Of a stretch of DNA of 29,516 nt, positions 1-15,379 are shown in pieces. Made by a program: the position numbers and the translations under genes. The stretch comes from Piromyces finnis. Taxonomy: Eukaryota > Neocallimastigomycota > Neocallimastigomycetes > Neocallimastigales > Neocallimastigaceae. Location: positions 1 through 29,516 of the forward strand of contig MCFH01000135.1 in NCBI GenBank assembly GCA_002104945.1. The letters run 5' to 3'. A model generated the notes under the pieces. That model saw only the letters and a list, made by a program, of their open reading frames with translations. It had not been told where the DNA came from and did not search any database. Position 1 is the first letter of the stretch. The number at the start of each line of letters is the position of its first letter.

Positions 1-6
1 ATTAAG

Positions 7-386
7 GAACTTCATATTCATCCTACATCTGTATTATTCAAAAGATCACCGAAATGGGTAATTTTTAATCAAGGTAAATTTTAAAATGGAATATATGCAC
101 TTTAAAAATTTGGATGTATTTTAATTTTTTTTTTTTTTTCTATATATATTATATTTGTATTATTTATTTTATTTAGTTGTTCAAACAACAAAATATTATA
201 TGAGAAGTGTTTCGTTATTGAACCAGAATGGCTTTCCGAATTAGCGTAAATATAGACAATACTATTAATATATTATTATGAAATATAAATAGAAAAATAA
301 TTTACATCTTTTTTTTTTTTTTTTTTTTTTTATTTTATTTTATTATTAGACCACATTTCTATAAGATTAAGGAAACAAAGAAATAA
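7..386 (+). pseudogene. Left-arm copy of the last three dhx35 exons
   Basis: This is the mirror image of 3595-3979. Exons at about 7-73 (ELHIHPTSVLF...WVIFNQ), 177-245 (VVQTTKYYMR...EWLSELA) and 350-386 (PHFYKIKETKK, stop TAA) encode the end of a DHX35-type DEAH helicase. Introns have GTAAAT donors and TTTAG or TTAG acceptors. One base is missing in the second exon (tttcgttattg, against tttctgttattg in the other arm), which breaks the frame. No upstream helicase exons exist on this side because the window starts here. It is most likely an artefactual copy; if the palindrome is real, it is a non-functional fragment. Confidence 0.85.
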
Positions 387-885
387 ATGAATAAATTTTG
401 ATTTAAATATAATTTGCTAAATAATTTTTGTAATGACATTTGAATGTAAATAAATGCTTAAAAATAGAAATTAAAAACCATTTTTACAAATTAAATAAAT
501 TCAAATACTTATAAATATAATAGAATAAATAAAAGGTCATTTTTATTATAATTAAACTATTTATTATAAAATACTATATTTACATATATTAAATGTATAT
601 ATATATATTTTATTATTAATATTTTTTTTATTATTTTTATTTTAAAAATATAATGAATACAGTTATCTATAATTTAAATTAGTATTATTGTTATTATTTT
701 TTTTATAAATACTTATTAGCGATTTATTTCATTTTAATAATAGATTTTTTATGCAACAATATAAGTATTGTTTTTTTTTTTTTTTTTTTTTTTGGGAAGT
801 TGAAGTTCATTATTATTTTTAATCAACTGCTTTATTTATTGTTATTAGTTTAATGCTATTGAAAAGAAATAAGAAATTACTCAAT
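387..885. other. Left-arm copy of the purine gene/dhx35 3' intergenic DNA
   Basis: A/T-rich DNA with no gene, including a run of about 22 T near 772-793. It mirrors 3089-3594 and should hold only the 3' untranslated sequence of the two convergent genes. Confidence 0.7.
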
Positions 886-1917
886 TTACTTTTGGTAGTT
901 TTCCCATCCGACCTTTTCTAATTTATCAACTTTAACTAAAACTTCTTCATTCATATTAGTTGGTATTTAACCATTTTATCTAAGTATTTTGGAATAGAGA
1001 ACCAAGAATACGAAAGCTAATAAAGCAGCATTGTGGAGTTATTGATAGCAACAGTAGCAACTGGGACACCACGCTATATAATTTATATAGAGTATAAATA
1101 AAATAATTTTTTAAGAAGTTATCATCATTAGTTAAATTTATTTTTATTAATAAAAAAAAAATAGCTTTCTAATCATAAAACTATTAAAAATAAATGTTAT
1201 TATACTTACTGGCATTTGAAACAATAGAGTATAAAGAATCAACACCATCAAGAACTCTTAAGGCAACTGGACAACCAATAACTGGAAGTGGAGTAATAGC
1301 AGCAACCATACCTGGAAGGTGAGCAGCACCACCAGCGGCAGCAATAATTAACTTAATACCTCTCTTATGAGCATTCTTTGCTATTCAAACCATTCTTTCT
1401 GGGGTACGGTGAGCAGAAACAATAGAAAGTTCAATGGAACATCAAGTCCTTTAAGATTTGAGCACATGGCTTCATAGTTGGTAAATCGGAATCACTTCCC
1501 ATAATAATAGCAACCATTGGTGAAATGCTGAAGTTTATATTTCTTACCATTTGGCATATGTTTCTAAAAGTTTTTCAACCTTTTCAACAACTTCTGGCAT
1601 GGTATCGGCGTTACAGTGATGTGACCCATCTTTCTACCTTTACGGCATTCACGTTTTACCGTATAAATGAACAGTAGCACCAGGAATAGTCATAGAAGCT
1701 TGGCAAGGACGAAGAGTATCAGCTAAACCTTCTTCACCATTTCCAGTACCGAGAATGTTAACCATAGCAGCGGCACGACTCTCATCTTAGTAGAACCTAA
1801 TGGCATATCTAAATAGCACGAATATGTTGTTCAAATTGTGAAGTTCACAAGATTCAATAGTGTAATGACCAGAATTATGTGGACGTGGAGCAATTCTCGT
1901 TAACGAGAATTTCACCT
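886..1917 (-). pseudogene. Left-arm copy of the 3' part of the AIR carboxylase gene
   Basis: This is the mirror image of 2052-3088. The stop codon is at 886-888, the last exon is about 886-1073, an intron with a GTAAGT donor lies at about 1074-1209, and the upstream exon runs about 1210-1917. It carries more one-base deletions than the right arm, for example in the stretches around 1429-1450 and 1779, so no long frame survives. At about 1545-1600 it keeps bases that the right arm has lost (ctttta and attataaact-type differences), so the arms have independent errors. It is best treated as a second noisy reading of the same gene rather than a second locus. Confidence 0.85.
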
Positions 1918-2051
1918 TTTTTTATTTTAAAATAATTATTAATATATAATATATATAAAAAAAAAATTAATTCATAATTTCTAAAAACAGATGTTTTTAT
2001 TTTAATTTTATATATTATTATATATTAATAATTATTTTAAAATAAAAAAAG

Positions 2052-3088
2052 GTGAAATTCTCGTTAACGAAATTGCTCCACGTCCACATAATTCTGGTCA
2101 TTACACTATTGAATCTTGTGAAACTTCACAATTTGAACAACATATTCGTGCTATTTTAGATATGCCATTAGGTTCTACTAAGATGAGAGTCGGTGCCGCT
2201 GCTATGGTTAACATTCTCGGTACTGGAAATGGTGAAGAAGGTTTAGCTGATACTCTTCGTCCTTGCCAAGCTTCTATGACTATTCCTGGTGCTACTGTTC
2301 ATTTATACGGTAAACGTGAATGCCGTAAAGGTAGAAAGATGGGTCACATCACTGTAACCGCCGATACCATGCCAGAAGTTGTTGAAAAGGTTGAAAAACT
2401 TTAGAAATATGCCAAATGGTAAGAAATAAATAACTTCAGCATTTACCAATGGTTGCTATTATTATGGGTAGTGATTCCGATTTACCAACTATGAAGCCAT
2501 GTGCTCAAATCTTAAAGGACTTTGAGATGTTCCATTTGGAACTTTCTATTGTTTCTGCTCACCGTACCCCAGAAGAATGGTTGAATATGCAAAGAATGCT
2601 CATAAGAGAGGTATTAAGTTAATTATTGCTGCCGCTGGTGGTGCTGCTCACCTTCCAGGTATGGTTGCTGCTATTACTCCACTTCCAGTTATTGGTTGTC
2701 CAGTTGCCTTAAGAGTTCTTGATGGTGTTGATTCTTTATACTCTATTGTTCAAATGCCAGTAAGTATAATAACATTTATTTTTAATAGTTTTATGATTAG
2801 AAAGCTATTTTTTTTTTTATTAATAAAAATAAATTTAACTAATGATGATAACTTCTTAAAAAATTATTTTATTTATACTCTATATAAATTATATAGCGTG
2901 GTGTCCCAGTTGCTACTGTTGCTATCAATAACTCCACCAATGCTGCTTTATTAGCTGTTCGTATTCTTGGTTCTTCTATTCCAAAATACTTAGATAAAAT
3001 GGTTAAATACCAAACTAATATGAATGAAGAAGTTTTAGTTAAAGTTGATAAATTAGAAAAGGTCGGATGGGAAAACTACCAAAAGTAA
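2052..3088 (+). CDS. purC/E: Phosphoribosylaminoimidazole (AIR) carboxylase, PurK C-terminus plus PurE domain; 5' end missing
   Basis: The encoded enzyme carboxylates AIR to CAIR in de novo purine synthesis in the cytosol. The first visible exon (2052-2759) opens after an AAAAAG acceptor with [19 protein letters not shown], the conserved end of the PurK ATP-grasp domain, and continues to about 2400. PurE follows from about 2453: [10 protein letters not shown] near 2460, SAHRTPE near 2555 and [12 protein letters not shown] near 2625 form the AIR/CO2 site. A GTAAGT intron (2760-2896) separates the last exon, [20 protein letters not shown], which ends at TAA 3086-3088. A frameshift near 2403 and another near 2572 look like missing bases. 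Everything upstream is lost because the palindrome centre falls in the preceding intron. From memory, Dictyostelium fuses SAICAR synthetase (PurC) to this enzyme as purC/E; the PurC part is not seen here, so the symbol is tentative. An AATAAA poly(A) signal lies at 3134-3139. Confidence 0.93.
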
Positions 3089-3594
3089 ATTGAGTAATTT
3101 CTTATTTCTTTTCAATAGCATTAAACTAATAACAATAAATAAAGCAGTTGATTAAAAATAATAATGAACTTCAACTTCCCAAAAAAAAAAAAAAAAAAAA
3201 AAAACAATACTTATATTGTTGCATAAAAAATCTATTATTAAAATGAAATAAATCGCTAATAAGTATTTATAAAAAAAATAATAACAATAATACTAATTTA
3301 AATTATAGATAACTGTATTCATTATATTTTTAAAAATAAAAAATAATAAAAAAAATATTAATAATAAAATATATATATATACATTTAAATATATGTAAAT
3401 ATAAGTATTTTATAATAAATAGTTTAATTATAATAAAAATGACCTTTTATTTTATTCTATTATATTTATAAGTATTTTGAATTTATTTAATTTGTAAAAA
3501 TGGTTTTTAATTTCTATTTTTAAGCATTTATTTACATTCAAATGTCATTACAAAAATTATTTAGCAAATTATATTTAAATCAAAATTTATTCAT
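3089..3594. other. Convergent 3' intergenic region between the AIR carboxylase gene and dhx35
   Basis: About 500 bp of A/T-rich DNA between two converging stop codons. It contains an A run at about 3181-3204 and an AATAAA at 3134-3139 serving the plus-strand gene. On the minus strand, AATAAA follows the dhx35 stop almost at once (tttatt near 3586-3591 on +). No gene is visible. Confidence 0.6.
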
Positions 3595-7245
<3,651 letters not shown>

Positions 7246-7663
7246 ATTAGTTTAATATTGATCTGAATATAATGTATTATCTATAATAAATTCTCTATTC
7301 TTTATCATATTTATATATTAAATTTTATATTATTAAAAATTGATATTATAACAAATAATTCTATTATTTAATTAATAATAATTAAAATTTTGTATTTAAT
7401 TTTTATTCTTAATATTAATTTATGATTTATATACATATTTAGTTATTCAAAATGTATTTTTTTTTTTATAATTATATATTATATAATATAATATAATATA
7501 TTTAAATATAAATTACATCCAATCATTTATGTCTATTATTGAAGATTTAAATTTAATAAAATGTTTTTTTTTTTTTTTGATACTACACTACATACTGTTA
7601 TTATTAAATCAACACATAATCTTTTTTTTTCTACTTTATTAATAATAAAAGTATAAAAAAAAA
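7246..7663. promoter_or_regulatory. Divergent promoter region for dhx35 (-) and leuS (+)
   Basis: A 418-bp stretch, almost only A and T, separates the two start codons. It has oligo-T runs at about 7459-7467, 7564-7578 and 7622-7630. The last sits about 35 bases before the leuS ATG, the usual oligo-dT position near Dictyostelium transcription starts. The leuS ATG is preceded by A9, the normal A-rich translation start context in this group. No specific factor site is recognised. Confidence 0.5.
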
Positions 7664-10600
7664 ATGGCAACTGAAAAAGAGAACCAAAAGGAGTAAGAGA
7701 AAAAATAAAAAATAATAATAAAAGGCTTTTATAAAAAAATAATAATGAATTTAATTTTTAAAAATGAATTTATATTTTATTTTATTTATTTTATTTTACT
7801 GTTATGCAATGATTCATAATAATAAGATAAATTTGGATTTATTTTTATTTACTAAAAATAAAATAAAAATATAATTAGTTGAATATAAATATATTAATAG
7901 TAAATGTTTATATAAAATTAAATGAAATTTAGACAGCTAAAAGAGATACACTTCGTGATATCGAAGTTGAAATGCAAAAATATTGGTATGAAAACAAGAT
8001 TTTCGAAGCCAATGCTCCAAAAGAAGGTGAAGAAAAGCAACCAAAGTTTATGGCAACTTTCCCATTCCCATATATGAATGGTCGTCTTCACTTAGGTCAT
8101 TCTTTCTCTTTATCTAAGGTTGAATTTGCCATTGGTTATGAAAGATTAAAGGGTAAACGTACTCTTTTCCCATTTGGTTTCCACTGTACTGGTATGCCAA
8201 TTAAGGTAATAATATTTATTAAACATTTTCTATTTAATATTTAATATTTATTTTAAGAAAATCAAAATTTGAAATTTTGAAAGATATAATTATTACAAAT
8301 AATTAATATAATATAAAATTTTATAATAAAGGCTTGTGCTGATAAACTTAAAAATGAAATCGAATTATTCGGTCAAAACTTCGAAAAGTTCTACGGTAAA
8401 TGTTACATAATTATTTAATATGTTTTTATATTTTTATATTTTACATTTAAATGTTAATCAAAAAATATATTATAAATAATGATAAAAAAAATAATAAAAA
8501 GAACAACAAAAAGAAGAAGCTGAAGAACAAGCTAAAGAAGAATCTGTAACAAGCCAAAGGTATGAAATTAAAATAGTAAAAATTTAAATCCATGGAATTT
8601 ACATTAAAGTTTTGTATTAATCTATTTTATATATATATATAGTATTAATAGCATAGTAAAGTTGCTGCTAAGTCTGGTAGTTACAAATATCAATTCCAAA
8701 ACTATGTTATCCTTAGGTATTCCAATGAAGAAATTCACAAGTTCGCTGATCCAGTTTATTGGTATACTACTTCCCACCACGCGCTATTGTAAGTTTTTAA
8801 ATAATAAAATTATATTTTCAATAAAAGTAAAATCTTATTGAAGAGAAAATTAAATTATATCCTTAAAAAATAGGATGATCTTAAAGACTTTGGTGTTAAG
8901 GTTGACTGGCGTCGTTCCTTCATCACAACTGATGTTAACCCATACTACGATTCCTTTGTCAGATGGCAATTCAATAGACTTAAGAACCACGAAAAGCCAA
9001 AGATTAAGTTCGGTGAAAGATACACTATTTACTCTATAAAGGATGGCCAAGCTTGTATGGATCATGATCGTAGTACTGGTGAAGTGTTGGTGTTCAAGAT
9101 ACACTGGTATTAAGCTTGAAATTATTCAAGATGAAATTACAAAGCCAGCTAGTGAAAAGGATACTTATGATGGTGTTCCAGTTTGGTGATCTTCTTTCTA
9201 AGAACATTAATAAATTCGGTGGCCGTAGCTTTATATGGTTGCTGCTACTTTAAGACCAGAAACTATGTATGGTCAAAACTAACTGTTTCGTTGGTGTTGA
9301 TATTGAATACGGTGTTTACCAAGTTAACGATAAGGAATGCTGGATTTGTACTGAACGTGCTGCTAAAAACATGCTTACCAAGGTTTATTCGAAAAGGAGA
9401 GGTGAAATTATTAAGTTATTAGACTTAAGGGTAGTGACTTAGTTGGTATCCCATTAAAGGCTCCATTAACCTCTTATGAAAAAGTTACATTTACCTATGG
9501 AAGGTGTCTCTCCAAAGAAGGTAATAAAAATTATTGAATACTATATTAATTTTTTTTAAGTTTATAAAATAAATTCTAATAATATTATAATATTTTAAAA
9601 AAAAAAATTACTATTATTAAAAATGAAATGATTTATAGGGTACTGGTGTTGTTACTTCTGTTCCATCAGATGCTCCAGCTGATTACATTACTTTACAAGA
9701 CTTAAGAAAAGCATGAATACTACAAAATTGATCTTAAGTGGGTTGAAGGTTTTGAACCAATTCAATTATTAAAACTCCAAACTTTGGTGATTTAGCCGCT
9801 AAAACTGCTTGTGAAAAACTTAAAGATTAGAAGTCAAAAAAGATAAACAACAATTAGAAACAGCTAAGGAACAAGTTTACAAAGAAGTTTCTACTCTGGT
9901 TCTTTAATTGTTGGTAAATACGCTGGTAAATCAGTTCAAGAAGCTAAAAATATTATTAAAAAGGAATGGTTGAAGAAGGTTTACTATTACCTACTGTGAA
10001 CCAGAAGGTCTCGTCATCAGTCGTAGTGTGATGAATGTATTGTTAGTTTAATGGACCAATGGTTCTTAGATTATGGAGAAGCAACCTGGAAGTCTCAAGC
10101 TGAAAAGTGTTTAGCTCAAATGAATACTTCAGTGAAGAAACTAGAAATGCTTTCCAAAAGACTCTTGACTGGCTCAACCAATGGCTTGTTCAAGAAGCTT
10201 TGGTTTAGGTTCTCGTTTACCATGGGATCCACAATATTTAATTGAAAGTTTAAGTGATTCTACCATTTACATGGCTTATTACACTGTTGCTCATATGCTT
10301 CAACATGGAGCTCTTGATGGCTCTAAGTTGGTCTTGCTGGAATTAAGGCTGAAGAACTTACTGAATCAGTTTGGGATTACATATTTATGGATGATGCTCC
10401 ATTCCCAGAAACTTCTATCCCAAGGAAAATTAGATTCTATTCGTCGTGAATTCCAATACTTCTATCCATTAGATTTACGTTGTTCCGGTAAGGATTTGGT
10501 TACCAATCACTTAACTTTCTCATTTACAACCACGTTGCTTTATTCCCAGAAAAATACTGGCCAAAGGGTGTCGTTCTAATGGTCACTTACTTCTTAACTC

Positions 10601-11637
10601 TGAAAAGATGTCTAAGAGTACTGGTAACTTCATTACTCTTAGTCAAGCTATTCAAAAATTCGGTGCTGATGCTACTCGTATTGCCCTTGCTGATGCTGGT
10701 GACACTATGGATGATGCTAACTTCGTTGAAGATAATGCCAATGCCGCCATTCTTCGTCTTTACACTCAAAAAAGAATGGATGGAAGAATTATTAAGGGTA
10801 TTTGAAGAAGGTAAATTCCGTGAAGGTGAATACAACTTCAATGATCATGTATTCGAAAACGAAATCAATAAATTCATCCTCGCAGCCGATTCAGCTTACT
10901 CTAATATGTTACTATCGTGATGCCTTAAAGTACAGTTTCTTCGAATTACAAAGTTCTCGTGACCGTTACCGTGATGCTTGTGCTGATGAAAATATGCACA
11001 AGGATCTCCTTATGCGCTTTATTGAAGTTCAAGCTCTTTTATTAGAACCAATTGCTACTCACTTTGCTGAATACATTTGGAGAGTCTTCTTAAGAAGAAG
11101 GTACTATTACTACCGCTAAATATCCAGAAATTACTAAGCCAGTGATGAAGGGTTTTACATGCTTCAGCTTACATCCGTGATTTAATTCGTGATATTCGTG
11201 TTGATGAACAAAATGCTCAAAAGAAAAGAAGAAGGGACCACGTTAACTTAACTTCTAAGAATGCTAAATTATTTGTTGCTCTTAAGTACCCAGACTGCAA
11301 GAAGAAATGTTGCCATTCTCAAGAATTGGGATGAAGAATCAAAGTCTTCACTAAGAACGAAAAGGAAGCTTTAGCTAAAAGGGATTATTAAAAACAAAAA
11401 TTATGCCATTCATTGCTGCTTTAAAGAAAAACGTCATCAACAACGGTTCTCATGCTTTGATCGTAGACTTTGATTGAAGAAATGGAATTTAGAAGAAAAT
11501 AAAAAGCTTATTCTTCGTTCTCTTAACCTTGAAAATATACCATTGTTAATAATGGTAAGTTACTGAAGAAAACTCCACTCAAGACGAATTAGAAAAGCTT
11601 CTAGTTTCCAGGAAAACCAATGTTCATTCGTGTTTAA
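7664..11637 (+). CDS. leuS: Leucyl-tRNA synthetase, cytosolic (class I)
   Basis: Charges tRNA-Leu with leucine in the cytosol. ATG 7664 starts [10 protein letters not shown], then introns fall at 7693-7932, 8206-8331, about 8396-8501, about 8560-8658, 8789-8873 and 9521-9638. Exon 2 carries the HIGH-type signature [12 protein letters not shown] (near 8065-8100) and [33 protein letters not shown]-like sequence is at 8890-8960. The CP1 editing domain shows TLRPETMYG near 9249 and [16 protein letters not shown] near 9640. [19 protein letters not shown] is near 10240-10290, and the KMSKS loop MSKSTGN is at 10608. The frame ends PGKPMFIRV with TAA 11635-11637, without the long C-terminal extension of vertebrate LARS1. 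The last exon (9639-11637) needs many one-base corrections, mostly missing bases about every 100 bp. Many codons end in C, as expected for a highly expressed amoeba gene. It is divergent from dhx35. Confidence 0.97.
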
Positions 11638-13215
11638 TTCTATAATTAAAAAAAAAAAAAAAAAAGACATAATATTTATAGAAATAAAACAATTTTCTTG
11701 AATTATTTCAAAAAGAAGAAAAAAAAAAAAAAAAAAATATGATTTTTAATTTATAATAAAAATAATATAATAAAGCAATCATAAAAGCATAACATATAAA
11801 ACAACATAATCATTATTGTTGTATTTATATATATATATTCAAATTGTATTTAAAGAAACAACAACAAAAAAAAATAAAAAAAAATAAATAATAAATATGC
11901 AAGATAAATCAATAAAAATATTATAATATAAAATAAGTAATAATTATTAAGAATGTTGTGTTAATTCTAATGTAAATAATTTGTTTGTGTTGAATATTAT
12001 CTGTATTATATAGATATATATATATATATTATATATATATATTTAATTTATTTATTTATTAAAAATTATCTTAAATATAATTTTAATTATAATAATTGAA
12101 TTTTTACATATTTAAATTTTTGGTTTATTCTAAATAAACAGTAGTCTGTGCAACTAATAGAAATTATATTTTAACTAATAATTAAATAATAAATTTAATC
12201 TTTGAGACTTAGTTTCATTGAAATCATATACAATTATACTAGAAGTGTGTTATAGTAGCCTTCTTACTTTAATTAAAATTACTAGAATATATTTACTTTT
12301 TTTTTTTTTTTATTCATTTGTTTTAATTAAATTTACTTTTAAATACATATGTATTATATTTTAATTAAAATAATAATAATAATAAGCTTTAAAATGTTGT
12401 AACTATTAATTTTTTTTGTTTTTTTGATTTTATTAATGTTATTTACGAATCTTATATTTCATACATAAAGTTTTACAGCTTTTTATAGGTTCAATAAAAC
12501 ACTTTACGTACTAAATATATATTCCATACAAAAAAATCGGATGGTTAAAAATTCAACAAATAATAAAACCGTAAGGTTTATTTTATTTATTTTTATTTTA
12601 TATATTTGTTATTTTTATTATTAACATTATTATCTAATGCAATGTAATATTAAAATATAAATCAAATTAATTCAAAAGATATATTTAAACCTTCCATAAA
12701 TAAATAAAATAATACAATCAAGTATTTTATAAATTTATTCAATTATTTGTAATCATTTTTATATATTACAATAAATATTTGTAAATTTTATCTTTATAGA
12801 GTTTAAATTGTATTAATTATTATTTAATTAATTTCATAATATATTTAAAATAAACCAAATGAATAATTATTTATTATAAAATTGTAATAATTGAGTAAAA
12901 ATGAGAAATATGAGAAAAAAAAAAATTATTAAAATTAATCTAACCATCAAAATTATTACCTAACCTTTCAAAAATAAAGTATATAATGGAATAAGTTACA
13001 CAAACAATGAATGAAATTTTAACTTAATTTTAAAAAGGATAAAATAATATTATTTTATTTTAAATAAATATTAATATATTTTTAAATATATTAATTATAT
13101 GTGTAATAATCTTTAATCTCTTTTATAAAATATTTAAAATCTTTAATTCAAAATTGAGTATTTATTTATTTTATATTTTTATTTGTAAAATTTATAATAA
13201 AAATAAAAATTACGA
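11638..13215. other. Long intergenic stretch, no gene seen
   Basis: About 1.6 kb between leuS and chmp7. It starts with two A runs (about 11647-11664 and 11719-11737) in the leuS 3' region, then has TA dinucleotide tracts near 12008-12045 and a T run near 12298-12311. All frames are broken by stops and no protein motif or tRNA box was recognised. A small GTAA-loop hairpin occurs near 12561-12583. The far end should hold the chmp7 promoter. Confidence 0.6.
11683..11688 (+). terminator. Probable leuS poly(A) signal AATAAA
   Basis: A canonical AATAAA hexamer lies 46 bases after the leuS stop, following an A-rich run. In such A/T-rich DNA it could be chance, but the distance is right. Confidence 0.45.
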
Positions 13216-15003
13216 ATGAATAATAAGAGGATTCAAAATTTTTTAAATGAAAATATTCCTGAATGGTTTGAAAAGAGCGTATGCAGACTCTATTTACTGC
13301 TTTTCGTGAAGTTAAAGATAAAATTATGATAAATTTTTATTGATTCTAATAATGATAAAGTATTTTTTTGGAAAAATTTAATTTTTTGCTGCAACAAGAA
13401 AATATTAAATCAAAATGACAATTTATTAACTTTTCCAGGAAAAATTTAGATCAAATTTTGTTCGTAATGGTTTAACCCTTCATGTATTGGTTCTGATCGT
13501 TAAGTGATATATTATAATTTTTAATTATTATTTTTAGTTATTATTTTATTATATATTTAATGTTAAATTGTAAATGACTATTTATTTTTTTTTTTATTAG
13601 AATGAATTACAAAAAAATGGTAAATAATGGAATTAAATAATTATAAAGTCTTACTGATTGGAAACTTATTAAGTTGATATTAGTCCGATACTTGGGATTT
13701 TCAAAAATACTTGGAGTTAATGATAGTAGTAATTCTGAATTAAAAGATGATTTATCTTAACATTACAATTTTAAAGGTATTAGGAAGAATGTTAATTTAA
13801 TATCTATTATTAATTTATATAATATTAATTATTGTGTTATTTTATTATAATTTAATAGCAAATATGTAAGAAATTTTAAATTCACATTATAATTTAATTA
13901 TAAAATTGATAATTTAATAACTAAAAATAATTTTATAAAAATACAAAAACAATTAATTTAAATGACAAAATTTTAACATTATCAGAATTTGATATTGAAA
14001 TAATATTAAATCAATTACAAAGGATAATAACATAAGTTTAATGATTCAAGATGATATAACTGTAAGTATGAATATTTTATTTTATTATTACATTTTCTAA
14101 TATTTTTCTAATATAAATATGTGATTAATTGTTTATTGTTATTGTTAATATTAATATATAATAAATTCAGATGTTAAAATTTAAAGAAAAGAATTCTAAA
14201 AATAAAATATTGAATTCAGTAGTAGTGATATAAATATTTTAAATTAAAAAAATCAATTGAAATGATTTCAAATCTTAAACAAGATGAAGATAAAAAGATA
14301 GGTAAATAAATATACATAAGTTGATAAACATTTATATTATACTTAAATTTATTATATAATTATTCTTTTGAATTAGCATCCAGGCTAGGGTTATGAAATG
14401 TATTGTAAATAAACAAAAAGTTCAGGCTTTATATTATTAAAGGAAAAGAAATAATACAATTATTCATTGAAAAGAAAATGTCTTCTATAACACTTACAAA
14501 TATTTTATTAAAGATTCAATCTTGTGAAAGCAATAATGACGTAAGTATTATTAAAATTGACAATATGATAATATATTATATAAAGCCATTAAACTTTTGT
14601 AGCTAAAAATCATATATTTTTATAAAAGATTTTGAATGCTATGAAACTGGGTTCAGATACATTAAAGCAATTTATTGAAAGAAGAATTTATCTGTTGATA
14701 GAATTGATGATGTTTTTACTTATATTGAAAATACTTTAATGGACTTTGATGAAATTGAGTCTTCTATTAAACAAAATCAATCAGTAATTAATAATAGTGA
14801 TGAAGAATTTGAAAGAACTTGATAAATTACTTAAAGAAGAATCGCTAAAAAGAATAATACATTGAATATTATAAAATCTCAACATGAAGAAAATAAATTG
14901 AAAATAAAATTGAATCAACTGATACATCTATTGACTTTATTCAAAAAATAATGAATTTAAAAAATTAAAAGAAAAAATATCAGCAATAGCAATATATATA
15001 TAA
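13216..15003 (+). CDS. chmp7: Charged multivesicular body protein 7 (CHMP7), ESCRT-III family
   Basis: CHMP7 starts ESCRT-III assembly at the inner nuclear membrane during envelope sealing and acts in membrane remodelling. ATG 13216 begins MNNKRIQNFLNENIPEWFEK. The following MQTLFTAFREVKDK...DSNNDKVFFWKNLI resembles the start of human CHMP7 (PPEWEE...LFSAFKRSREVN...KMGFWAPLV), so the N-terminal winged-helix part is present. A middle exon near 13965-14060 reads NDKILTLSEFDIEIILNQLQ. The Snf7 part starts near 14390 with NKQKVQALYY, then IEKKMSSITLTNILLKIQS, ILNAMKLGSDTLKQF (14631-14680), SVDRIDDVFTYIENTLMDFDEI and SDEEFEKELDKLLKEES (near 14800-14850), matching SEELEKELDILL of the human protein. 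TAA is at 15001-15003. Introns of 75-150 bp have GTAAGT or GTAAAT donors. Several one-base indels break the frame. The basic and acidic ends of the Snf7 core are clear; exon ends near 13500 and 13780-13960 are uncertain. Confidence 0.87.
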
Positions 15004-15379
15004 ATCACTAAATATTTAATTTTCATTATATAAAATAGTTTATAATATTATATTAATATAATTAAGAAAAATATTCATTTATAGATATATTTCAAAATTT
15101 TTTTAATATGTAAATCAAAATATTAATAATTTAATATAACTATTTATTTTTTTTTTCTTCATAATCATTATAAATATTTTTCATAACTATAAATTAAACT
15201 AAAAAAAAAAAAAAGGAAAAAAAATTACATGAAAAATAAATGTTGAATTTTTGTAAAAGGAAAATAAGTATATTTATATATATAATAATAAATTATTTTT
15301 TTGATATTTAAATTTAACTGAAAATTAAACATAAATAATAATATATACGAGAGCATATTTAAAATTTGAATACTTATTT
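15004..15379. other. Convergent 3' intergenic region, no gene seen
   Basis: About 375 bp of A/T-rich DNA between the stop codons of chmp7 and the PP1 inhibitor gene. It has A runs near 15200-15225 and no supported reading frame. Confidence 0.6.

Noticed and set aside
10587-10841. Minus-strand open frame within leuS
   Set aside because: It is antisense to the KMSKS region of leuS, whose similarity to LeuRS is unmistakable.
11638-13215. tRNA genes or tRNA-linked retroelements in the gene-free stretch
   Set aside because: No A-box or B-box-like words (such as ggttcgaa) and no reverse transcriptase motif were found; I saw none elsewhere in the window either.
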